Shown here piece after piece: positions 1 to 5,497 of a DNA stretch of 6,737 nucleotides (its first letter is position 1; each line of letters opens with the position of its first letter). A program made the translations under genes and the position numbers. Location of the stretch: assembly GCA_017543805.1 (NCBI GenBank), contig JAFYFK010000141.1:1-6737 (forward strand), in the 5' to 3' direction. A model generated the notes under the pieces. It did no database searches and was not told where the DNA came from. It was given only the letters and a program-made list of their open reading frames with translations. This DNA is from Bacillota bacterium (GTDB lineage Bacteria; Bacillota; Clostridia; Peptostreptococcales; Anaerovoracaceae).

Positions 1-63
1 ATCGTTTATATCGTAGTAGCTTATAAACGTACAGCAAATATACAGATAAAACATTAAAAACAC
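1..63 (-). CDS. Possible 5' end of a leftward gene cut by the window edge
   Basis: An open minus-strand frame runs off the left edge with no stop. Candidate in-frame starts are GTG at 61-63 and ATG at 52-54 (also TTG at 70-72). From the GTG it reads 21 residues, very hydrophobic and aromatic (FLMFYLYICC near the start), as in a signal peptide or first membrane segment. An AAGGAA-type ribosome binding site lies at 75-82, somewhat far from the GTG and very close to the TTG, so the start is unsettled. A good leftward promoter lies at 110-138. The frame is short and the DNA is AT-rich, so chance openness is quite possible. No family can be named. Confidence 0.3.
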   Translation of the reverse strand, partial: MFLMFYLYICCTFISYYDIND

Positions 64-109
64 AGCGAACAACACTTCCTTTAATATGCCATATTTAACA
101 TTTTTATCT

Positions 110-138
110 ATTTTATTTGACATTTACATTTATATCAA
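110..138 (-). promoter_or_regulatory. Predicted sigma-A-type promoter reading leftward
   Basis: On the minus strand a -35 box TTGATA (133-138, 5 of 6 to TTGACA) is separated by exactly 17 bases from a -10 box TAAAAT (110-115, 5 of 6 to TATAAT). Transcription would start near position 103 and run out of the left edge. It lies just beyond the terminator of the mscS-like gene, as expected for a new transcription unit. AT-rich DNA produces such matches by chance, hence moderate confidence. Confidence 0.45.
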
Positions 139-149
139 GCAGTATTCTC

Positions 150-189
150 AATAAAACAGATGTATCCGTCCGGATACATCTGTTTTATT
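150..189. terminator. Bidirectional intrinsic terminator after the mscS-like gene
   Basis: This is a perfect inverted repeat with 19-base arms (150-168 and 171-189) separated by two bases. The base of the stem is an A-tract on the left and a T-tract on the right, so on either strand the stronger inner stem is followed by a U-rich stretch (TGTTTTATT). It lies 20 bases past the stop codon of the minus-strand mscS-like gene and is its likely transcription terminator. A second, wider inverted repeat (145-154 with 197-206) shares bases with the foot of the stem and could form a competing fold. Confidence 0.8.
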
Positions 190-208
190 CAATATATTAT
201 TGAGAAGT

Positions 209-1012
209 CTACTTCAGCCCGTCGACGTGGACGTCCAGCTGGTTGAACGGGATCTCCAGGCCTTCGCGGTCGAGGCGGTCCTGGATGATGGCCAGGATCT
301 TTCTGCGGAGTTCCGCCTTTCTGCCCTGGTCGCACCAGAAGCGCAGCAGATAATTGATCGAAGAATCCGCGAATTCCTGCGTACCGAGGTACCTGCAGGC
401 ATCGATGCCCTGCATTTCGCTCACCTCCGCCGCGATGTCGCGGAATACTTCGTGGACGTGCCGGAAGTCCGCGCTGTAAGACAGCGGGATCAGCAGGTCG
501 TTCTGGGTCGAGATCTTGTGAGCCTCGTGGATATTGCTGTTGCAGAGGGTCATAAGGCTTCCGTCATAGACATTCCGGAGAGTAGTCGTGCGCAGATTGA
601 ACTTCTCGACCCTGCCCTCAAAATCCCCGTATTTTATGACATCGCCGATGGCGTAGAAGCCGTCGAGCATTATATGCAGCCCCATTATGACATCCTTGAG
701 GATGTCCTGGACAGCGAGACCGACAACTATACCGGCAACGCCGAGACCTGTGATCAGCGAACTGATATTGATGCCGTTGACCTGCAGTATCAGGATCACA
801 GCAAACAGAGTCAGCAGCAGTTTGGTAACTCCGTAGATAGTGTTTCCGGCCTGCCCCGACATGATGCTCAGGACGCCGCCTTCCCCGCCTTTTTTCTTGA
901 GGCTCTCGAAGCCTCTTTTGATAAAGCGCCACAGAACTGCCACAGCAATGATGATCACAGCGCTGACGAGCAGTTTATTAATACGTTCGATCGATATGAA
1001 ATCCGTAAGCAT
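209..1012 (-). CDS. Small-conductance mechanosensitive channel, MscS family
   Basis: This is a 267-residue membrane channel of the MscS family, which opens under membrane tension to release solutes during hypo-osmotic shock. Three hydrophobic segments are visible (about 13-32, 58-78 and 82-112). The third is the glycine- and alanine-rich pore helix (GLGVAGIVVGLAVQ, 89-102). The beta domain follows, with the family pattern FEGRVEKFNLRTTTLR (131-146), and the C-terminal alpha/beta domain ends in EIPFNQLDVHV (253-263). Length is close to E. coli MscS (286). The segment that usually reads like IPNG or IPNS is LCNS at 156-159, a small deviation. The ATG at 1010-1012 is supported by GGAGG at 1021-1025, eight bases upstream. 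That site lies in the 3' arm of a stable hairpin, so translation may be structure-controlled. It follows the P1 peptidase gene on the same strand. Confidence 0.93.
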   Translation of the reverse strand: MLTDFISIERINKLLVSAVIIIAVAVLWRFIKRGFESLKKKGGEGGVLSIMSGQAGNTIYGVTKLLLTLFAVILILQVNGINISSLITGLGVAGIVVGLAVQDILKDVIMGLHIMLDGFYAIGDVIKYGDFEGRVEKFNLRTTTLRNVYDGSLMTLCNSNIHEAHKISTQNDLLIPLSYSADFRHVHEVFRDIAAEVSEMQGIDACRYLGTQEFADSSINYLLRFWCDQGRKAELRRKILAIIQDRLDREGLEIPFNQLDVHVDGLK

Positions 1013-1015
1013 ACG

Positions 1016-1052
1016 AAAAACCTCCGCTGCGATATTTTATCACAACGGAGGT
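1016..1052 (-). promoter_or_regulatory. Terminator-like hairpin that contains the mscS ribosome binding site
   Basis: In the minus-strand RNA, bases 1039-1052 pair with 1020-1033 around a 5-base loop (1034-1038). This gives a 14-bp stem with two G-U pairs, and the RNA then reads UUUUU (1020 to 1016, the first U being the last paired base). That is the form of an intrinsic terminator for the upstream peptidase gene. The 3' arm also contains the GGAGG ribosome binding site of the mscS-like gene, and the start codon is three bases after the U-tract. On the plus strand the G-U pairs become A-C mismatches, so the structure belongs to the minus transcript. It could act as an attenuator, as a translation lock, or as both. 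Confidence 0.65.
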
Positions 1053-1088
1053 CTGTTTAGAATACATTAAGTTGTATTATGCCGCAGT

Positions 1089-2057
1089 CTAAAGGAAATC
1101 TCTTGCGGCCTTGAGCCCGTAAGCGGGCTCCGCATCGAGAGCGGCGCGGTTTATTGCGCGGGCCATTACCTCTACAGTCAGAGCGCCGAGAGCGTCAACG
1201 CCGACCTCGACCTCGCCGGAAGCCATCACGAAGATGGTATCTCCGTCAGCGGTGGAATGAACCGGACGGATAGCCTGCGCATAACCGTTATGGGCTATGC
1301 TCGCAAGCTTGTTGCACATGCATTTGTCTATGCGGGCATTGGTGACGACGCAGCCGATGGTCGTATTCCCGCCTCCCCAGAGTTCTTTGGCATGACCGAC
1401 CTGGTCGTACATAACCTTTATGGAATCGGCAAATTCCGTCTTGTCCGGAGTAAGAAGGCCGGCAAGCGTCTTCTTGCTGTCAAAGTCGAATATGTCGCCG
1501 AGGGCGTTGACCGCCACGACGGCACCGACCTGGACATCGCCTATCTGGACCGCGTACACGCCGAGTCCGGATTTCATCATCGCATCGGCACCGAGGAATT
1601 TACCGACTGTTGCACCTGTTCCGGCACCGAAGTTTCCGCCCTTGAATTCAGCGCCTTCCCAGGCGTTTTTGCAGGCTTCGTAGCCCATGGCCTTGTCCGG
1701 GCGGATCTTGTTGGTCACGAGCTCAAGATCGAAGAGCGACGCTCCGCAGACGATCGGGACATAGCCGAAACCGGTATCAAAGCCTATGCCCTTTTCATCG
1801 AAGAACTGCATGGCTCCGTCGCCCGCTTCAAGACCGAACGCCGAACCGCCGGAAAGCATTACTGCGTGGATCTGCTGTACGGTGTTGACAGGTCTCAGCA
1901 GCTCGGTCTCCCTGGAGGCAGGGCTTCCTCCTCTTACGTCAACGCCGGCAAAAGCTCCTTTTTCGCAGAGTATAGCGGTGCAGCCTGTAGCCGCCTCGAA
2001 ATTCTGCGCGTTTCCGAATTTAAAGCCTTTAATGTCTGTAATTTTGATCTCTTGCAT
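1089..2057 (-). CDS. P1-family peptidase (DmpA/BapA-like aminopeptidase)
   Basis: This 322-residue protein belongs to peptidase family S58/P1 (DmpA, BapA). These are N-terminal-nucleophile hydrolases that cleave themselves into two chains and remove N-terminal amino acids from short peptides, sometimes D- or beta-amino acids. Family blocks seen in order: GVDVRGGSPASRETELL (38-54), HAVMLSGGSAFGLEAGDG (64-81), GAGTGATVGK (144-153), GGGNTTIGCVVTNA (228-241) and HSTADGDTIF (267-276). By family knowledge the self-cleavage site and nucleophile are in the NTT motif, most likely Thr233 (Ser in DmpA and BapA). Length is normal. No signal peptide is evident, so it is probably cytoplasmic. The ATG at 2055-2057 has GGAGG (2066-2070) eight bases upstream. 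The gene follows the peptide transporter gene on the same strand, which suggests it degrades imported peptides. The true substrate cannot be read from sequence. Confidence 0.93.
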   Translation of the reverse strand: MQEIKITDIKGFKFGNAQNFEAATGCTAILCEKGAFAGVDVRGGSPASRETELLRPVNTVQQIHAVMLSGGSAFGLEAGDGAMQFFDEKGIGFDTGFGYVPIVCGASLFDLELVTNKIRPDKAMGYEACKNAWEGAEFKGGNFGAGTGATVGKFLGADAMMKSGLGVYAVQIGDVQVGAVVAVNALGDIFDFDSKKTLAGLLTPDKTEFADSIKVMYDQVGHAKELWGGGNTTIGCVVTNARIDKCMCNKLASIAHNGYAQAIRPVHSTADGDTIFVMASGEVEVGVDALGALTVEVMARAINRAALDAEPAYGLKAARDFL

Positions 2058-2077
2058 ATTATCAGCCTCCGATGCTG

Positions 2078-2107
2078 AAAAAACGGGCGGCGGTACAGCC
2101 GCCGCCC
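2078..2107 (-). terminator. Strong intrinsic terminator between the OPT and peptidase genes
   Basis: On the minus strand a 9-bp stem made only of G-C pairs (2099-2107 with 2085-2093) closes a 5-base loop and is followed, after one base, by six U (2083 to 2078). This is a textbook factor-independent terminator about 150 bases after the OPT stop codon. It ends only seven bases before the GGAGG of the peptidase gene, leaving no room for a promoter in between. Transcripts for the peptidase must therefore pass through this hairpin, either by readthrough or from a promoter inside 2108-2256. A weak -10-like TATACT lies at 2119-2124 without a good -35. Confidence 0.85.
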
Positions 2108-2129
2108 ATCGGGGATGTAGTATAGGGTC

Positions 2130-2257
2130 AGGTCTCTGGCGGTCGCTTGTATCCGATCGAGCTTCGCTTTCAGCTCGCTCTCTCGGACAAGCTTCGCAAA
2201 GGACCTACAGCGGCTCTGGCTTCGCCTACGGCTCGCCAATCGCCTTGTTAGGTCTCT
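2130..2257. repeat. Structured repeat region with duplicated hairpin and flanking 8-bp direct repeats
   Basis: The gap after the OPT gene holds two related 20-base units, 2160-2179 and 2218-2237, identical at 15 of 20 positions. Each can fold into the same small imperfect hairpin, and two of the base pairs have changed on both sides (A-T to G-C at the outer pair, T-A to C-G at the innermost pair). Around the first unit a longer arm pairs 2145-2149 with 2188-2192 and 2152-2156 with 2183-2187. A further inverted repeat pairs 2202-2207 with 2249-2254. The whole region is bounded by AGGTCTCT at 2130-2137 and again at 2250-2257, the second copy touching the OPT stop codon. This looks like a REP- or MITE-type intergenic repeat, but no clear terminal inverted repeats are seen. 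Confidence 0.45.
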
Positions 2258-3888
2258 TACATTGCGTTGATGATCTGTATCGCCTGGATGAGTGCGATCA
2301 GAACGCCTACGAAACCTTCGCCGCCGAGCAGACCGGAAGCGACAACGCTGCCCATGGTGCCCTTGTCAAATTCCGGAGCGACCTTCTGGACGATGAAGCG
2401 GATAGCGCCGCCGATGAAAGCTGTGAAGGACAGGTAGAACGGGAGGTAAATACCAAGACCGAGCATTGTGAATCTCGGAGTTATGAAGTATATCACTATA
2501 GCCGCTACAAGGCCTCCGATGAATACCGGAACATTGGCGATGCCGCCGACTACGGAAGCGACCGCTGCAGCCTGAGCTGCCGGGAACATCTCGGTTCCGA
2601 ATACAGCGCCGGTGTAAGCCTTTACGAGGATGACCATAACGAGTACCGCAACGACTGCGCCGATAACGCCGCCGATGCACTCGCCTATCCACTGAGCCTT
2701 AGGATCGGTATGGAGAACATGGCCAGCCTTGAAGTCGTTCATTACGTCGCCGGTAAGGCCTGCAGCGATAGCTACGATAGCAGCTACGAACACTGCCTTC
2801 TGTACATCGAGCGAGCATGCAAGCTTTGCTATAGCCATTACAAAGATACCGAATACCTCCATCGGGTTGATGGCGGACTGACCTACGCACTGTGAAGACA
2901 TTGCGGTGGTGAGCCATACACCAAGCAGTGTGATGATTACTGCAAGAACAGGCAGGTTAAGTACAAATATGAACAGGAGCGCAATGACCAGGATAACCGG
3001 CGGAGCCCAACGCATCTCTACGATGGAAGTGCCGATTTGGCCCTTGCTGAACATGGAACCGAAGATCTCCTTTGCGTGAGGGATGATCTCCTTTGCTGTG
3101 ATGGCAAGGCCTACGCCTACCATCCAGCCAAGACCGAGTGAACTCTTGATACCGGAAGCGAATGCCTGGTCCCATCCCAGCAGGGACTGGCCGCCGATTA
3201 GGATACCAAAGTCACCGATTATCGCACCGAGGAACCAGACGCCGATGGTGATGGGTCCGATCAGATATCCGACTGCGATGAGCATCGGAGACCACCAGAT
3301 ACCGCCCATGGAACCGTAATCCCACATTTTGTGGAACTGGCTGAGAGCGGGGACCTTAGCTGCCCAGTCGCGCAGCCAGGTCCAAATGCCGGCCAGACCG
3401 AAGGATCCGATCAGAGCGCCGGTCTGCTTGCCGCCTTCGTCGCCGACTGTGACGACTTCAGCTGCAGCCTGGCCCATTGCGTAAGGCATTTCCGCAGTTT
3501 CGATAAAATGATGCCTCAGAAGTGAAGTAAAGATAAGACCGAGAATGGTACCGCCAACGGTGACGATCATCATGTGAACGATACTCACTTCTGCAGTATT
3601 GTTCAGAATGAATATACCGGGGATCGTGAATGCAAGTCCGCCTGCAACCATCGAGCCTGCCGACATTACCGTATGTGTGACGTTGATCTCGTTCGGATTG
3701 GTGTGTCCGAGAAGCTTCAGACCGGACAGGGATACAAGAACTACGAACATGATCGGCCATGGCAGCGAAGAAGCCTTCAGCGCCACGAACATGGACGAGC
3801 ATGTAAGAATTATTGCACCGACTACGCCGATTATGATGCCGCGGACAGTAAATTGCTCTTTAAACGAGCGAGTTTGATTTTCCGACAT
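2257..3888 (-). CDS. OPT-family oligopeptide transporter
   Basis: This 543-residue polytopic membrane protein is of the oligopeptide transporter (OPT) family, proton-coupled importers of small peptides or, in the YSL branch, metal chelates. The hallmark N-terminal block NPNEINVTHTVMSAGSMVAGG is at 64-84. Other family blocks are EMPYAMGQAAAEV (133-145), SSQCVGQSAINPM (331-343), GLTGDVMNDFKAGHVLHTDP (377-396) and GLGIYLPFYLSF (477-488), with about a dozen or more hydrophobic segments between them. It seems somewhat shorter than many bacterial members (around 600 or more residues by memory), yet both ends look intact. The ATG at 3886-3888 has a strong AAGGAGG (3897-3903) eight bases upstream. 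It is the first gene of the leftward group and is divergent from the MATE gene. The peptidase gene downstream favours peptides as substrate, though this is inference. Confidence 0.94.
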   Translation of the reverse strand: MSENQTRSFKEQFTVRGIIIGVVGAIILTCSSMFVALKASSLPWPIMFVVLVSLSGLKLLGHTNPNEINVTHTVMSAGSMVAGGLAFTIPGIFILNNTAEVSIVHMMIVTVGGTILGLIFTSLLRHHFIETAEMPYAMGQAAAEVVTVGDEGGKQTGALIGSFGLAGIWTWLRDWAAKVPALSQFHKMWDYGSMGGIWWSPMLIAVGYLIGPITIGVWFLGAIIGDFGILIGGQSLLGWDQAFASGIKSSLGLGWMVGVGLAITAKEIIPHAKEIFGSMFSKGQIGTSIVEMRWAPPVILVIALLFIFVLNLPVLAVIITLLGVWLTTAMSSQCVGQSAINPMEVFGIFVMAIAKLACSLDVQKAVFVAAIVAIAAGLTGDVMNDFKAGHVLHTDPKAQWIGECIGGVIGAVVAVLVMVILVKAYTGAVFGTEMFPAAQAAAVASVVGGIANVPVFIGGLVAAIVIYFITPRFTMLGLGIYLPFYLSFTAFIGGAIRFIVQKVAPEFDKGTMGSVVASGLLGGEGFVGVLIALIQAIQIINAM

Positions 3889-3908
3889 TTAATTAACCTC
3901 CTTATTTT

Positions 3909-3950
3909 AATTAACTGCCTGACATAAACTCCTGTCAATACTATTATAAT
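3909..3950 (-). promoter_or_regulatory. Probable promoter region of the OPT gene, with inverted repeat
   Basis: Two overlapping possibilities exist on the minus strand. A perfect -35 TTGACA (3933-3938) is followed after 17 bases by a weak -10 GTTAAT (3910-3915), giving a very short leader with the ribosome binding site at its start. Alternatively a perfect -10 TATAAT (3943-3948) would start transcription near 3936, but it has no good -35. A short inverted repeat TGACA-N8-TGTCA (3920-3937) overlaps the TTGACA box and could be an operator. The choice between the two cannot be made from sequence. Confidence 0.4.
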
Positions 3951-4100
3951 ACCTTTATTAACAATAATCCACACTTTTAATTCTTTTTTCTATTAATCCC
4001 ACCATGTTAAATAAATATACATTATGAAAGCAAATATAGAAATATAAACCATAATCATCAGAATAGTTTCCTATCACATCAGGTATTCCCTTGCTGTCTT
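3951..4100. other. AT-rich divergent intergenic stretch with no recognised element
   Basis: This is the middle of the 232-bp gap between the divergent OPT and MATE genes. It is strongly AT-rich and has stops in all frames. I see no hairpin with a U-tract, no RNA gene and no clear repeat. It probably only separates the two promoters. Confidence 0.5.
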
Positions 4101-4103
4101 TTA

Positions 4104-4120
4104 TGGTATAATGCTCCATT
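4104..4120 (+). promoter_or_regulatory. Extended -10 promoter placed for a leaderless MATE transcript
   Basis: TGGTATAAT at 4104-4112 is a perfect -10 box with the TGn extension. No good -35 stands 16-18 bases upstream (the TTGCTG at 4091-4096 is only 10 bases away), which is typical of extended -10 promoters. Transcription is expected to start about seven bases after the box, near 4119-4121, which is at the MATE ATG (4121). There is no ribosome binding site in 4104-4120. Confidence 0.6.
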
Positions 4121-5497
4121 ATGAATAAAACCAATAAATCCGAGCTTCAGGATCTTACGACCGGAAGCATAGCTAAAAAGCTTATATTTTACTTCCTGCC
4201 CATCGCGGCGGGCACCATATTCCAGCAGCTCTACAACGCTGTGGACGCGTTTATCGTCAGCAAATACGTCGGCACGGAGGCTCTTGCCGCCGTCGGCGGA
4301 AGCGTCTCGACCCTGACGAACGTTATCGTAGGCTTTTTTGTAGCGCTCGCCAGCGGCGCGACGGTAATAATCGCCCAGCTGTACGGCGCCGGGGACGATA
4401 AACGCCTGAGCCGCGCGTCGCACACTGCCATAGTGTTCTGCGTCGCCTGCGGGGCGTTTCTCACCCTGCTCGGAGTGACGCTGGCAAGGCAGCTGCTGCT
4501 CGTCATGAAGACCCCTGCCGACACCCTCGCGGACGCGACGTCCTACCTTCGCATATATTTCGGCGGCTCGATATTCACCCTGCTGTTTAATATAGGATCC
4601 GGGATCCTGCGCGCTGTCGGGGATTCCAGGCGCCCGTTCATCTTCCTGATGGTCTCCTGTGTCTGCAACATAATCCTGGACCTCTTCTTTGTAAGGAGCA
4701 TGGGTCTGGGAGTACCCGGCGTCGCAATCGCGACGGTCATTTCACAGGTGCTGAGCGCGGTGCTGGTGCTGATCATACTGTCACGCTCCAAAGAGAGCTA
4801 CGCGTTCTCTTTTAAAAAGCTCTGCTTCGACATTCCCCTCTTTAAGAGGATGATGTTCATAGGCGTCCCCAACGGGCTGCAGTCGCTGATGTACGGGTCG
4901 TCCAACCTTCTGATACAGTCCGGCGTCAACGAACTCGGGACCGTCGTCGTGGCGTCATGGGCGCTATCCGGTAAGGTCGACGGTTTCTACTGGGCGTCGA
5001 TCAACGCAGCCGGGATCGCAGTGATGAACTTCGCCGGCCAGAACTTCGGCGCCGGCAGGAACGACCGCGTCAAGGACTGCGGACGCACCGGCATGAAGCT
5101 TTTCATGGGCATGACCATCGGTTTCTCCACGGTGATCCTTCTGATCGCCCAGAAGGTCCTCGGGATCTTCACCGACGACCAGGCGGTTATAGAAACTACG
5201 TGGATAGTTATAAAGTTCTTTGTACCATATTACTTCAGTTGGACTATAATAGAGGTGTTATCGGGGCTTCTCAGAGGCGTCGGAGACGCAGTCACACCGA
5301 CGGTCATCTGCGGCATAGGCATCGCCGCGTTCCGCGTCGTCTGGATGTTTACGGTCTTCAGGATCTGGCACGGGCTGACCAGCCTCTGCCTCGCCTACCC
5401 GGCGTCCTGGGTCGTTACCGGCGTGACCCTGATAATCTACTACCGCATGGGCAAATGGCAAAGGAGGCGCATGGATAATGAAGTTCATATCGCGTAA
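4121..5497 (+). CDS. MATE-family multidrug/toxin efflux transporter
   Basis: This 458-residue inner-membrane protein has the twelve-segment pattern of MATE transporters, which export cationic drugs or metabolites in exchange for sodium or protons. Family blocks in the first half are GTIFQQLYNAVDAFIVSKYVG (31-51), SGATVIIAQLYGAGD (78-92) and GILRAVGDSRRP (161-172). The matching blocks of the second half are VMNFAGQNFGAGR (301-313) and LRGVGDAVTPT (384-394). Length is normal and both halves are complete. It resembles the MepA/DinF branch common in Bacillota; substrate unknown. The ATG at 4121 is the first possible start because a stop in the same frame lies at 4109-4111. It has no ribosome binding site and lies where transcription should begin, so the mRNA is probably leaderless. 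Its last 20 bases overlap the PAP2 gene and carry that gene's ribosome binding site. Confidence 0.94.
   Translation: MNKTNKSELQDLTTGSIAKKLIFYFLPIAAGTIFQQLYNAVDAFIVSKYVGTEALAAVGGSVSTLTNVIVGFFVALASGATVIIAQLYGAGDDKRLSRASHTAIVFCVACGAFLTLLGVTLARQLLLVMKTPADTLADATSYLRIYFGGSIFTLLFNIGSGILRAVGDSRRPFIFLMVSCVCNIILDLFFVRSMGLGVPGVAIATVISQVLSAVLVLIILSRSKESYAFSFKKLCFDIPLFKRMMFIGVPNGLQSLMYGSSNLLIQSGVNELGTVVVASWALSGKVDGFYWASINAAGIAVMNFAGQNFGAGRNDRVKDCGRTGMKLFMGMTIGFSTVILLIAQKVLGIFTDDQAVIETTWIVIKFFVPYYFSWTIIEVLSGLLRGVGDAVTPTVICGIGIAAFRVVWMFTVFRIWHGLTSLCLAYPASWVVTGVTLIIYYRMGKWQRRRMDNEVHIA
5461..5467 (+). promoter_or_regulatory. Ribosome binding site of the PAP2 gene inside the MATE gene
   Basis: AAGGAGG lies inside the last codons of the MATE gene, ten bases before the PAP2 ATG at 5478. 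The nearer ATG at 5471 is a MATE methionine in the MATE frame, so it does not start the PAP2 protein. The arrangement implies translational coupling: ribosomes finishing MATE at 5497 open the PAP2 start. Confidence 0.8.

Noticed and set aside
200..1060. Long plus-strand open frame (286 codons) opposite the mscS-like gene
   Set aside because: It is antisense to a clear MscS-family protein, has no ribosome binding site of its own and its translation resembles no family. It is a by-product of GC-rich codon use.
1061..1093. Private promoter for the mscS-like gene
   Set aside because: TTTAGA at 1088-1093 has no acceptable -10 at 16-18 bases. The AT-rich sequence and the 6-bp inverted repeat at 1061-1078 are too weak.
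1257..2078. Plus-strand open frame (273 codons) opposite the P1 peptidase
   Set aside because: The minus strand gives a full set of P1 peptidase motifs. The plus frame shows none and lacks a ribosome binding site.
1934..2239. Minus-strand open frame (101 codons) over the OPT-peptidase gap
   Set aside because: It would read through the terminator hairpin and overlap the peptidase gene in another frame. It is rich in Arg, Lys and Leu from the repeat sequence and has no ribosome binding site.
2130..2257. tRNA or known riboswitch in the structured OPT-peptidase gap
   Set aside because: The hairpins do not form a cloverleaf, there is no T-loop or anticodon arm, and I recognise no riboswitch core.
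1786..2895. Plus-strand open frame (369 codons) spanning the peptidase start, the gap and the OPT end
   Set aside because: It runs antisense through two well-supported genes and a strong terminator. The translation is low in structure and unrecognisable.
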